DNA of 64,000 nt, from the NCBI RefSeq assembly GCF_024806495.1, contig NZ_JANUFF010000001.1, positions 248,001-312,000 of the forward strand, given 5' to 3'. The stretch comes from Chryseobacterium sp. JUb7. GTDB taxonomy: Bacteria > Bacteroidota > Bacteroidia > Flavobacteriales > Weeksellaceae. The notes beneath the pieces are model-generated. The model was not told the DNA's origin, searched no databases, and worked only from the letters and a program-made list of their open reading frames with translations. Positions within the stretch are counted from its first letter, which is position 1. Each line of letters begins with the position of its first letter. Both the position numbers and the translations under genes were made by a program. Shown in pieces: positions 9,542-18,088 of this stretch.

Positions 9542-12316
9542 ATGAAAAAAATAATAGTATTTCTGATGTTTTTATTCTCTGTTTTCAATTTTTCACAAGT
9601 AACAAAAACATATTTTACATGTCCGATGGATCCGGAAGTTGTGTCTTCAAAGCCCGGAGATTGTCCAAAATGCGGAATGACGCTAAGGAAAAAAACGGTA
9701 GTCATAAAGCCAAAGGTTATTGCAAAACCTGAAGTGAAACCTATCCCAAAAACAGAAATAAAATCAAAAGAAAATAAAAACCAGATTAAGGCTAAAGCTA
9801 AAGTTAAGAAAAAAGAGACTGTTAAAAAGATAAAGAAAGATAAGGAATCTGATCAGGTCAAGACTAATTCGAGTTCTATTAATACAACTCAAACTTCATC
9901 TAAGTCTCAATCCCAACTTCAAAAATTAAAATATAGCTGTCCTATGCATCCGGAAGTTATTTCCGACAAACCCGGAAAATGTCCGAAATGCGGAATGGAT
10001 TTAGTTGAAATTGAAAATAAGTCTGAACCTTTATCTGAATCTCAAAATTCTGTTTTAAAGAGAAATTCAGAAAACGGAAAACTAAGTTTTGGCGGAAAAA
10101 CGGTTCGCTATGATTTATACGTAAAAGATACGATTGTAAATTTTACTGGGAAAAACCGCCGTGCTATTGCTGTAAACGGGAAATTGCAGGCTCCGACTTT
10201 ATATTTTACAGAAGGAGATACCGCAGAAATTTATCTGCATAATGGGCTGAAAGAAAATACAGGATTTCACTGGCATGGTGTGATTTTACCAAATGAGCAT
10301 GACGGAGTTCCATATTTGACGACAAAGCCTGTAAAGCCCGGGGAAATACATTTATATAAATTTAAAATTTCTCAAAACGGGACCTATTGGTATCATTCTC
10401 ATGAAGGTTTGCAGGAACAGATCGGAATGAATGGAATTTTGGTTTTCAATAAAAGAGAAGGTGAGCCCAAGGTGAATTATACAAAAGAAATTCCTGTATT
10501 ATTAGGTGATTGGAGCGATGAAGATCCTATGCAGATTGCCAGAAGGCTTCACATGGCCAATACAGATTGGTATGCGATTAAAAAAAATGCTGTCCAGAGT
10601 TATTGGGAAGCCATAAAATCCGGAAACTTCGGAACAAAAGCTTTAAATGAATGGAAAAGGATGGAAGCAATGGATGTGAGTGATGTATACTATGATAAAT
10701 TTCTCATCAACGGACAGCCGAGTTCAGAATATGCCGGTTTAAAAGCAGGTGATAAAGTAAGGCTGAGAGTTGCAAATGGAGGCTCGTCCACTTATTTTTG
10801 GCTGAATTTTGGAGGCGGAAAAATAAAAGTTGTAGGGAATGACGGAAATGATGTTGTCCCGGTGGAAGTCGACCGTCTGATTGTCGGTGTTTCTGAAACC
10901 TATGATATTGAGATAACAATTCCTGAAAATAAGAGTTTTGAATTTCGGGCAACCTCAGAAGATCGAATCGGACACGCCTCGCTCTGGCTGGGTTCAGGTG
11001 AAAAAATTGAAGCTCCGAACCTACCGAGATTAAAGCTTTTTGAAGGCATGAAAATGATGAATGGTATGATGGAAATGAGCGGAAACATGAAACCGATGAA
11101 TATGACGATGAGCAATCAGATGATGGATATGAATGAAGTTATGTATCCTGAACTTCCTGAGAGTCAGAGAAAAATGACTATGAAACACATGAATGAAATG
11201 ATGGGAATCAAAACTAAAGAAAATGAAGACCATTCCAATCATTCAGAAATGAATATGCAGGAAGAAAAATCCATTAAAAGATTATCTTACAGTATTTTAA
11301 AATCTCCTGAAAAAACAATTCTTCCAACGGAAAATGTTCGCGAATTGAAATTTACGCTGGAGGGAAATATGAACCATTATCTATGGACTCTGGATAATAA
11401 AACAGTTACAGAAACAGATAAAATACTGGTTAAAAAAGGGGAGGTTTTAAGAATTACCATGTATAATAATTCGATGATGAGACATCCGATGCATCTTCAC
11501 GGTCACGATTTCAGACTGATCAATTCAAAAGGTGAATATTCGCCATTGAAAAATGTGGTAGATATTATGCCAATGGAAACCAATACGATCGAATTTGTAG
11601 CTAATCAGGATGGAGACTGGTTTTTTCACTGTCATATCCTGTATCACATGATGGCTGGAATGGGAAGAATTTTCAGTTATGAAAATTCAAAACCCAATCC
11701 TCAGCTTCCAAACAGAAAGTTAGCATGGAAAGATTTTATGAAAGACAACAGAATGATCAGCTCAATGGCCATGCTTGATATTCAATCTAATAAACTGCAT
11801 GCAGAAACGATGACGATGTTTGGACCAAGATGGGCAAATCTGAATGAATTTCATTCGAATTGGGACTTCAACCATTTTGACGGAAATTTTAAAGTTGGAA
11901 GGTTTTTAGGGAAATTTCAATGGGCTTTACCTTATGCAGGTTTTAGAATTCAGAAAAATCATGAAATTATGGAAAGACAAATGGCAGAAGATATGGGAAT
12001 GGAATTTCATGGTAAGAAAACCTGGTTTGGACAGCAGAAAGCTTCTAAAAACAGAGCCGCATTTATTGTCGGGATGCAGTATCTTTTACCGATGTTGGTG
12101 ACTGCAGATGCAAGTGTAGATCAAAATGGGAAAGTCTTACTGGAATTAAGCAGGGAAGATATTCCTCTTTCCAGAAGATTAAGAGGAAATTTCAGCGTTA
12201 ATTCTGACGGTGAATTTACCACAGGATTACGATATATTTTACAAAAATGGCTATCCGTTTCAGGAAATTATGATAATGAAATGGGATGGGGAGCCGGACT
12301 TACTTTGACTTATTAA
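9542..12316 (+). CDS. Multicopper oxidase with two metal-binding modules and a C-terminal outer-membrane-barrel-like domain
   Basis: 924-residue exported protein (signal peptide MKKIIVFLMFLFSVFNFSQ). Two heavy-metal-binding modules follow, each CPM(D/H)PEV...PKCGM, near residues 27-45 and 132-152, joined by a Lys-rich linker. The multicopper oxidase part has all four copper motifs: FHWHG (about 242-246), YHSH (284-287), HPMHLHGH (648-655) and HCHILYH (696-702). A Met/His-rich insert near 500-580 is typical of CopA/PcoA cuprous oxidases. After about residue 715 the sequence becomes barrel-like (alternating strands, ending YDNEMGWGAGLTLTY), recalling CopB/PcoB. The likely role is oxidation and detoxification of Cu(I) at the outer membrane. 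It closes the copper block. Confidence 0.85.
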   Translation: MKKIIVFLMFLFSVFNFSQVTKTYFTCPMDPEVVSSKPGDCPKCGMTLRKKTVVIKPKVIAKPEVKPIPKTEIKSKENKNQIKAKAKVKKKETVKKIKKDKESDQVKTNSSSINTTQTSSKSQSQLQKLKYSCPMHPEVISDKPGKCPKCGMDLVEIENKSEPLSESQNSVLKRNSENGKLSFGGKTVRYDLYVKDTIVNFTGKNRRAIAVNGKLQAPTLYFTEGDTAEIYLHNGLKENTGFHWHGVILPNEHDGVPYLTTKPVKPGEIHLYKFKISQNGTYWYHSHEGLQEQIGMNGILVFNKREGEPKVNYTKEIPVLLGDWSDEDPMQIARRLHMANTDWYAIKKNAVQSYWEAIKSGNFGTKALNEWKRMEAMDVSDVYYDKFLINGQPSSEYAGLKAGDKVRLRVANGGSSTYFWLNFGGGKIKVVGNDGNDVVPVEVDRLIVGVSETYDIEITIPENKSFEFRATSEDRIGHASLWLGSGEKIEAPNLPRLKLFEGMKMMNGMMEMSGNMKPMNMTMSNQMMDMNEVMYPELPESQRKMTMKHMNEMMGIKTKENEDHSNHSEMNMQEEKSIKRLSYSILKSPEKTILPTENVRELKFTLEGNMNHYLWTLDNKTVTETDKILVKKGEVLRITMYNNSMMRHPMHLHGHDFRLINSKGEYSPLKNVVDIMPMETNTIEFVANQDGDWFFHCHILYHMMAGMGRIFSYENSKPNPQLPNRKLAWKDFMKDNRMISSMAMLDIQSNKLHAETMTMFGPRWANLNEFHSNWDFNHFDGNFKVGRFLGKFQWALPYAGFRIQKNHEIMERQMAEDMGMEFHGKKTWFGQQKASKNRAAFIVGMQYLLPMLVTADASVDQNGKVLLELSREDIPLSRRLRGNFSVNSDGEFTTGLRYILQKWLSVSGNYDNEMGWGAGLTLTY

Positions 12317-12320
12317 ATAA

Positions 12321-12350
12321 AAAGACTGTTTCAATTTTGAAGCAGTCTTT
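12321..12350 (+). terminator. Terminator after multicopper oxidase
   Basis: AAAGACTG / CAGTCTTT with an inner TTC/GAA pair, followed by TTTTATTTT. Confidence 0.85.
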
Positions 12351-12360
12351 TTTATTTTCA

Positions 12361-12431
12361 CCCACAGATTTTCACAGATGTTTATGTTTAATTTTTACAA
12401 AATATGCGCAATCATCTGTGAAATCTGTGGG
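12361..12431. repeat. Palindromic repeat element, family B
   Basis: Left arm 12361-12380 (CCCACAGATTTTCACAGATG) and right arm 12413-12431 are reverse complements apart from one indel. The spacer is AT-rich. A related element with a similar spacer lies at 27195-27270. It sits between convergent genes. Confidence 0.7.
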
Positions 12432-12439
12432 AAAATAAA

Positions 12440-13558
12440 TCAAATTTCCAATTTTATAACTTTTTCAACCATCTTCTGATGTATGCTTTCAGGAACTAAT
12501 CTCATCATCAAATTTCTTAAACGAGTTCCTTTTTCCCATTGAGAAAATTTTCCGAGTTTCCAGCTTGTGTCTACAACATGATCAACTTTTTTCTTTCTTA
12601 TTTGTTGAAATTCTTTAAAAATAGTATTGAAATCCTTATTATCTCCTAATAATTTTCCAATAATATATGAATCTTCAATCGCCTGACAGGCTCCTTGTCC
12701 GAGGTTAGGGGTTGTAGCATGTGCTGCATCACCGATTAGACAAAGGTTTTGAGTATGCCATGTTGGAATGGGAGAAAGGTCAATAATATCGTTGAAAATA
12801 ATATTTTCCTCTAAAGTAGATTCAATAATTTCAATAATTAATGGATGAAAACCTTGAAAATTTTCAGATAAACTATGATAACGTTTATGTCTTCCTTTAT
12901 TAATGACCGCGTACCAATATATTTTCCTATCCGTCATTCTTACAAAACCAAAACGTTTTCCTTTTCCCCATGTTTCAATAGCTTCCTGATAGAATTTCTC
13001 AGGCAAATCAAAATCTACCAATCCCCGCCAACACATTTGTTGGGTATGACGAATTTCCCCGGTTTTAAAGATTTGATTTCTGATTTTGGAATGAATTCCA
13101 TCTGCTCCGAAAATTATTTTACTCTCCACTTCATTTCCGTTTTCAAATTGTAAAAGATAATTTTCCTGCTTCTTAATTTCTTTTAGAGAATGGTTCAGTT
13201 TAATGTTTTCGAAACCAATTTTTTCGGCTAAAATCCTTTGTAAATCAGCTCTGTGAATAGCTACATTACAGGAATTGTATTTCTTTTCTAGTTCGAGTAC
13301 GTTAGTTTTTGAAATAAGCTTCAGATTTTCATCAGTAATAGAAATTCCATGAATTTTATTTCCTGCCTTTTCTATTTTTTCTTTTAGACCTAAGGTGTCA
13401 AAAACCTGCATCGCATTGATCGCCATCATAATTCCTGAACCGACAGGTTTTATTTCAGGCGCAGATTCGTAAACCGTAAAATCGATATTGTACTGTTTTA
13501 AGATATTTCCAAGCGTTAAACCTCCAATTCCTGCTCCAATGATTGAGATCGAGTTCAT
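12440..13558 (-). CDS. FAD-dependent monooxygenase
   Basis: 372 residues of the class A flavoprotein monooxygenase (PHBH/kynurenine-3-monooxygenase-like) fold. It has an N-terminal dinucleotide-binding GAGIGG (residues 8-13), an RADLQRIL segment that contacts FAD, and GDAAHATTPNLGQGACQAIED (about 285-305) for FAD ribityl/phosphate binding. It probably uses NAD(P)H and O2 to hydroxylate an unknown small molecule in the cytosol. Its start overlaps the stop of the upstream lipoprotein gene by one base (TAATG), so the two are translationally coupled. It is clearly distinct from the Tet(X)-like protein at 60-61 kb. Confidence 0.85.
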   Translation of the reverse strand: MNSISIIGAGIGGLTLGNILKQYNIDFTVYESAPEIKPVGSGIMMAINAMQVFDTLGLKEKIEKAGNKIHGISITDENLKLISKTNVLELEKKYNSCNVAIHRADLQRILAEKIGFENIKLNHSLKEIKKQENYLLQFENGNEVESKIIFGADGIHSKIRNQIFKTGEIRHTQQMCWRGLVDFDLPEKFYQEAIETWGKGKRFGFVRMTDRKIYWYAVINKGRHKRYHSLSENFQGFHPLIIEIIESTLEENIIFNDIIDLSPIPTWHTQNLCLIGDAAHATTPNLGQGACQAIEDSYIIGKLLGDNKDFNTIFKEFQQIRKKKVDHVVDTSWKLGKFSQWEKGTRLRNLMMRLVPESIHQKMVEKVIKLEI

Positions 13559-14166
13559 TATTTTAAATTTTTCAATTCGTTCAATAATTGATTCTGTTTC
13601 TTGATAAAATTCTCTAAACTATCTGTTTTCAAAGGGTGTGCATTTTGATATTTTTCAATTTCGGGAAGGGTTTTTCTGATTTTAAAGATTATATAAGTAT
13701 CACGAATTGTTTCTCGATTCTTATTAATTTTCTCTATGATATCTTTTGTTTGCTTTGTTTTTAATTTGTATTTCTCTGAGCTGGTTTTAATAACTTTTTC
13801 TATTTCTTTTTTCGATATAGAATCAGCAACTGATTTTGCCAAGGATTCAGCGTCATTATAATAAGTATCAGATTTATTAATAATAGACTCGTATTCAGAT
13901 ACTGCTTCATTGGTTTTATTATATATATCATTTACTTTATGATCAAGAACTTGAAGGGCTTTGTCGTTTTTGATAATTTCATTATAAATCTGATGAACCA
14001 GATCGGGTTCTCTTGAAGAGAGTCTTGTATTTTTTGCAATGGAATTTGAAACGGATGACTCCACGTTATCAACAGCATTTTCTACAAGTGGCTTATTTTC
14101 AGATTTATTTTCCCCACAAGAAGTAAGCATTAAAAGTAGAGTAGAAGCAATAAGTAATTTTTTCAT
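13558..14166 (-). CDS. Hypothetical lipoprotein with coiled-coil character
   Basis: 202 residues. The signal peptide ends in a lipobox (LLLMLTSC, Cys at residue 17), so the protein is a lipoprotein. The rest is charged, Lys/Glu/Asn-rich and predicted largely helical, with long stretches that look like coiled coil. I recognise no domain. It is the first gene of a pair with the FAD monooxygenase (TAATG overlap), though no functional link is evident. The gene upstream, a one-helix membrane protein, ends only 12 bp away on the same strand and may be part of the same transcript. Confidence 0.7.
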   Translation of the reverse strand: MKKLLIASTLLLMLTSCGENKSENKPLVENAVDNVESSVSNSIAKNTRLSSREPDLVHQIYNEIIKNDKALQVLDHKVNDIYNKTNEAVSEYESIINKSDTYYNDAESLAKSVADSISKKEIEKVIKTSSEKYKLKTKQTKDIIEKINKNRETIRDTYIIFKIRKTLPEIEKYQNAHPLKTDSLENFIKKQNQLLNELKNLK

Positions 14167-14178
14167 GGTTATTATTTT

Positions 14179-14634
14179 TTATGAATGAGGGTATTTTAAA
14201 TATTCTTCCAGATCAAAGTTTTTATCTTTTAAATTTAAGTATATTTTATAGTCTCCCTCTATAAATACTTCATTAAAAGTTCCTTTTATTTCCAACCGAT
14301 AATTAACTTTTCTTTTCGATTGATAGGTAAATCTTTTGAAAACACCTGGAAATATCTCCTGACTTTTTCCAATCTGTATTGTAGATTTGTTATGCGTAAG
14401 AATAAAAATTTCGTCATCTAAAAAGACAATATTTGATTTTCTGTATAATAGCTTGGTATTGATTTTAGAATATCTTTCAATATCTGTTTCTACTTTATCA
14501 ATTAAGATATAGTTTCTGTTTTTGATATAGTTGAAAAATTTTTTATGCTGATTTCTAAGATAAAAATAAAGAACAGCGTTGACCGAAATAAAAACGGTGA
14601 CAAACCCAATGATTAAAATATAAAAGTCATTCAT
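14179..14634 (-). CDS. Small membrane-anchored hypothetical protein
   Basis: 151 residues from the ATG at 14634 (MNDFYILIIGFVTVFISVN). A longer reading to 14670 would run through the rpoD terminator hairpin and is less likely. One N-terminal transmembrane helix (about residues 4-25) is followed by a soluble, basic beta-rich domain of about 120 residues that I do not recognise. It starts just after the rpoD terminator and 12 bp before the lipoprotein gene. Confidence 0.6.
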   Translation of the reverse strand: MNDFYILIIGFVTVFISVNAVLYFYLRNQHKKFFNYIKNRNYILIDKVETDIERYSKINTKLLYRKSNIVFLDDEIFILTHNKSTIQIGKSQEIFPGVFKRFTYQSKRKVNYRLEIKGTFNEVFIEGDYKIYLNLKDKNFDLEEYLKYPHS

Positions 14635-14652
14635 TGTTACAAAAATAAAAAA

Positions 14653-14677
14653 GCGGAGCCTGAAAATCAAGCTCCGC
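14653..14677 (-). terminator. rpoD terminator
   Basis: GCGGAGC / GCTCCGC stem with an inner TGA/TCA pair. On the minus strand it is followed by TTTTTTATTTTT, 22 bp past the rpoD stop. Confidence 0.9.
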
Positions 14678-14698
14678 CTATAAATTGTTTCGTTAAAA

Positions 14699-15565
14699 TT
14701 ATTTACCTAAATAAGATTTCAAAATCTTACTTCTGGTATTGTGTTTCAATCTCTTGATCGCTTTTTCTTTGATCTGACGAACTCTCTCTCTTGTAAGATC
14801 GAAAGTCTCACCGATTTCTTCAAGAGTCATCGGGTGCTTTCCGTTCAGTCCGAAGTATAATCTTACCAGGTCAGCCTCTCTTGGAGTCAAAGTATTTAAT
14901 GCTCTTTCGATCTCAATCTGAAGAGATTCAAGCATTAAATCTTTATCAGGACTTGGAGATTCTCCTGAACGCAATACATCATAAAGGTTAGAATCTTCAC
15001 CTTCTACCAAAGGTGCATCCATAGACAGGTGTCTACCGGAGTTTTTCATAGATTCTTTAATATCCTCCTCGCTCATGTCAAGAACTTCAGCCAATTCTTC
15101 CGGAGAAGGTGGTCTTTCATTTTCCTGCTCAAGGTGAGCGTATGCTTTGTTGATTTTATTGATTGATCCGATTTTGTTCAATGGCAATCTTACAATTCTT
15201 GACTGTTCTGCCAAAGCCTGTAAAATTGATTGACGGATCCACCAAACCGCGTAAGAGATGAATTTGAAACCTCTTGTTTCATCATACCTTTTTGCCGCTT
15301 TCATTAGTCCTAAGTTACCTTCATTGATCAAATCGGGTAAAGAAAGACCTTGATTTTGGTACTGTTTAGATACAGATACTACGAAACGAAGGTTGGCTTT
15401 GATTAATTTCTCCAGTGCTGCTCTGTCGCCCGCACGTATTCTTTGTGCCAATTCTACTTCTTCGTCCGCAGTGATTAGTTCTACCTTACCAATTTCCTGC
15501 AAATACTTGTCTAATGAAGCAGTTTCCCTGTTGGTAACCTGCTTAGTGATTTTTAATTGTCTCAT
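14699..15565 (-). CDS. rpoD: RNA polymerase primary sigma factor RpoD/SigA
   Basis: 288 residues, the short form of the primary sigma factor typical of Bacteroidota; it lacks the long region 1.1 and non-conserved insert of E. coli RpoD. Region 1.2 starts near [10 protein letters not shown]. Region 2 includes [28 protein letters not shown] and the -10-recognising helix. Region 3 is present, and region 4.2 has [24 protein letters not shown]. It directs housekeeping transcription from TTG/TAnnTTTG promoters like those seen across the window. A long non-coding stretch with a candidate structured RNA lies upstream. Confidence 0.97.
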   Translation of the reverse strand: MRQLKITKQVTNRETASLDKYLQEIGKVELITADEEVELAQRIRAGDRAALEKLIKANLRFVVSVSKQYQNQGLSLPDLINEGNLGLMKAAKRYDETRGFKFISYAVWWIRQSILQALAEQSRIVRLPLNKIGSINKINKAYAHLEQENERPPSPEELAEVLDMSEEDIKESMKNSGRHLSMDAPLVEGEDSNLYDVLRSGESPSPDKDLMLESLQIEIERALNTLTPREADLVRLYFGLNGKHPMTLEEIGETFDLTRERVRQIKEKAIKRLKHNTRSKILKSYLGK

Positions 15566-15798
15566 CTATTTTTTCCTCAAAAAAGAGTTACTATACATTA
15601 TACGTTTGAAAAGATAAAAAGGTTACACAGGTTTTAATTATTTTTTATTTATTTAAAATGAAATTGAAAAAATAGTTGTAAATTATAGCTCTCACGCTAC
15701 AGGGGCATGATTTTTCCTATTCCGTGAATTCGAACAAATTTTTGAAAAAACTATTTATAGAGGCCTTTTATATGTTGAAAACTTTTCAATTGGAGCTT
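15566..15798. other. Non-coding rpoD upstream region
   Basis: AT-rich, with no credible ORF. The minus-strand stretch around 15690-15730 (containing CATGCCCCTGTAGCGTGAGA) is much more GC-rich than its surroundings and may be a continuation of the structured RNA or part of the rpoD leader. No exact TTG/TAnnTTTG pair stands out. Confidence 0.4.
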
Positions 15799-15890
15799 GA
15801 TCCTGCTTTTCACTATATCTTTTTGGCTGCGGCTGGAACGAAGTGAAAGCCGCAGCCAAAAAGGATGCCGTTTCAATCAGGGCTAGGATC
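15799..15890 (-). ncRNA. Candidate structured non-coding RNA (rod with large internal bubble)
   Basis: Read on the minus strand, an outer helix GATCCT/AGGATC (15885-15890 with 15799-15804) encloses an asymmetric internal loop. The loop holds AGCCCTGATTGAAACGGCAT on one side and GATATAGTGAAAAGC on the other. Inside is a perfect 15-bp helix (15848-15862 with 15820-15834, TTTTTGGCTGCGGCT) with a 13-nt loop. GC content rises sharply above the flanks. From memory, similar 'GCCCTGAT...GGCATCC' and 'GATATAG...AGCAGGA' blocks around a variable stem recur in flavobacterial genomes; I cannot verify this here. The rod-with-bubble shape recalls 6S RNA, but that is speculation. Confidence 0.45.
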
Positions 15891-15936
15891 GCGATCTTTT
15901 ACTTAAAATCAAAACCTATGAGGTTTGCATAAAAAA

Positions 15937-15956
15937 AGCGAAACCGAAGTTCCGCT
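15937..15956 (-). terminator. Terminator after the S1/P1 nuclease gene
   Basis: AGCGGAAC / GTTTCGCT stem with a TTCG loop, followed on the minus strand by a 7-T run. It lies 77 bp beyond the nuclease stop. Confidence 0.8.
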
Positions 15957-16032
15957 CATATAATTAATAATGAATGATTAAAAATTAATTTAAAATATGA
16001 CAATCAACAAAAACTGTCAACCACCAACCAAA

Positions 16033-16824
16033 TTAAAACAAATCATTCAAGAATTTCGCCAGTCTCAAACCTCCGTAAAGAAGCTGTCTTTCCATAGTAT
16101 CATTGAATCTGTACTGATAATCGAAAGATAACTTTGAGTCATTGGGAGTCTGTGCATAAATTTTGTTTGCAATTTTGTGAGAATCATACAACCAGTCTTC
16201 TAAAGTTCCTGTCTGAATCTGCTTTACTTCGTCATTTGATTTGATATCAAGAAGTTTTGCATATTCTGTATAGCTGTATTTTTGAGAATCTACCAATTTT
16301 CCATCCCAAACTGAGTGTAGGTTTGTTTTTTCTCCAAAATAAGTAACATTAATTTTGTTTCCACCTAAATCTTCAGATCTACCAACGTGTAAAGGCTGTG
16401 CAAGATCTCCCATAATGTGAATTAAGAAAATTAAAGCGATTTTTCTGTCTTTTTCAGAAGTTTTTTCATCTTTGATCTGGCTCGATAAAACTTTTGCCTG
16501 AGTATATAAACTCGGACCTGCCTGGGCTTCCAGATTTTTCTCAAATGCTTTGAAATCTGTCTGTGGATCGATGTTTACATAGTGCCACGCTGAAGCCTGC
16601 TTCCATACTCCTGTGGTATCAGACTTGATGAAATCCGGCCAGTTCGCCCAGTACGCAAGACGCTCTTTCCCCATAATCTTTTTGATCTCCCTTCTAGCCT
16701 TTCCCGAAAGGTGGTTTTCTGCAATTTCTGCAATAATTCTGTGCCCCGTCAATCCCCATGCATACGAATAAAGCGAAGATGTAATGAATGCTAAAATCAG
16801 AATTTTAGAATAAATACTTTTCAT
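16033..16824 (-). CDS. S1/P1 nuclease family protein
   Basis: I choose the ATG at 16824 (263 residues): it gives a signal peptide MKSIYSKILILAFITSSLYSYA whose cleavage leaves Trp at the mature N-terminus. That Trp is the first zinc ligand in this family. Next comes GLTGHRIIAEIAENHL, then HIMGDLAQPLHVGRSEDLGG (about residues 138-157) and NLHSVWDG, which supply the trinuclear zinc ligands. S1/P1 enzymes cut single-stranded DNA and RNA and release 3'-phosphate; the bacterial form is secreted or periplasmic. It is flanked by its own terminator and a 270-bp promoter region. Confidence 0.92.
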   Translation of the reverse strand: MKSIYSKILILAFITSSLYSYAWGLTGHRIIAEIAENHLSGKARREIKKIMGKERLAYWANWPDFIKSDTTGVWKQASAWHYVNIDPQTDFKAFEKNLEAQAGPSLYTQAKVLSSQIKDEKTSEKDRKIALIFLIHIMGDLAQPLHVGRSEDLGGNKINVTYFGEKTNLHSVWDGKLVDSQKYSYTEYAKLLDIKSNDEVKQIQTGTLEDWLYDSHKIANKIYAQTPNDSKLSFDYQYRFNDTMERQLLYGGLRLAKFLNDLF

Positions 16825-17092
16825 TGTAAATAACATTTTCAAGGTGCAAAGATACGGTTAATTTAAAGTTCAGATTAATGTTAAGGTGAGGATTTAAAAA
16901 ATTAACTAAATCTTAAAACCAGACGTAATTCCAAACTCTAAAATATATTAATTACCGTATTTTTACGGTTTTTGCTGAATATTATTCTTTTTAATGTTAA
17001 TAAATTAGTATTTTTAGAATAAAATTATTGAGAAAATACTTTTTCAATAATTAGAGATATATTACCTTTACAAGCCAAATCGCGGAAACACT

Positions 17093-18034
17093 ATGTATGA
17101 GAATAATATTGTAGAGATGAATTACAATAAGCTTCAGACCGACTTCAGGGCAGAAGCTGTGGCAGTTAACCTTTTGAAATATCACAGGGCAGTCAGTAAT
17201 ATTTTTATTGAAAGAATAGGAATAAATGACCGTGCTTATCTGAAAGATATCAAGAGTATTTCGAGTAATTTTCTGGGCTTTGATGAAGAAGTTTTTACGA
17301 TAGAAACATATCGGGAAGGTATTTACGACTATCTTCCGGAAGGCTTGTTTCATCCGCCTTCATTAGGAGCTTCGAGAAAAAACGTAGATACGGTTGTTCG
17401 TGAAATCCGAAAACAGAAAAGGGTAGAAGAAGATGCCCGGAAATTTTTCCGTCCTTTTGAACTGGAGATTTTTTTTACAGAAATCAGTGCATTGCTTAAA
17501 GAATTTGATTTTGAAATATCCAGTGATACCGATGCATTGCTTGACACGATAAGCGAACTCTGGCCTCTGATAAAAATGCTTGATCAGCAGAATGCCTACA
17601 TATTTATTTATATATTACCGTTTTTTCATCAGATAAGAGGAGATAAAGAATGGTTTGAACGTTGTATGAGTGCTTTTTTGCAGGTGCCTGTAGAAGTTAC
17701 TTTTGCCCCTAATATTATCGATGGTATTGAAGAAAATGACGATTCCCTGTTATTGGGAAACTCAAAATTGGGCGTAACGTATATTCCAAGCGGAAGACAC
17801 ATGGACGGGCTGAGAAACTGGGTCATTAATATCGGACCTATTCCTTATAAAGATATGAAAAAGTATATCGACGGACATCCTTTCCGAAAAGTTCTTCAGG
17901 CATTATATGATTATTTTTTACCTGTAAATGTAGATGTGGAAGAAAATTTTATCACCGAAAAGAAAGAATATTCATTCGCTCTGGAAGATGATGAAAGAAA
18001 TGCCAGCCGCCTCGGTTACTCTACATTTCTGTAA
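17093..18034 (+). CDS. tssG: Probable type VI secretion baseplate protein TssG (subtype iii)
   Basis: 313 soluble residues without a signal peptide. The first conserved-looking part is FHPPSLGASRKNVDTVVREI (about 86-105). The call rests largely on context: the next two genes encode TssN-like and TssK-like proteins of the Bacteroidota type VI system (T6SSiii), in which TssG forms the baseplate wedge with TssF and TssE. The length fits TssG. An alternative start at 17117 (MNYNKLQ) is possible. The sequence is divergent, and I cannot exclude an unrelated T6SS accessory protein. Confidence 0.55.
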   Translation: MYENNIVEMNYNKLQTDFRAEAVAVNLLKYHRAVSNIFIERIGINDRAYLKDIKSISSNFLGFDEEVFTIETYREGIYDYLPEGLFHPPSLGASRKNVDTVVREIRKQKRVEEDARKFFRPFELEIFFTEISALLKEFDFEISSDTDALLDTISELWPLIKMLDQQNAYIFIYILPFFHQIRGDKEWFERCMSAFLQVPVEVTFAPNIIDGIEENDDSLLLGNSKLGVTYIPSGRHMDGLRNWVINIGPIPYKDMKKYIDGHPFRKVLQALYDYFLPVNVDVEENFITEKKEYSFALEDDERNASRLGYSTFL

Positions 18035-18088
18035 AATATTTTGCTATATTTACAAACACCAATAAAATATAAATTTGAAAAAAGACAA

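Noticed and set aside
14635..14670. N-terminal extension of the small membrane protein before rpoD
   Set aside because: It would overlap the rpoD terminator hairpin; the ATG at 14634 gives a normal membrane anchor.
17051..17353. Minus-strand ORF opposite tssG
   Set aside because: Antisense shadow with no domain; the plus-strand gene fits the T6SS unit.
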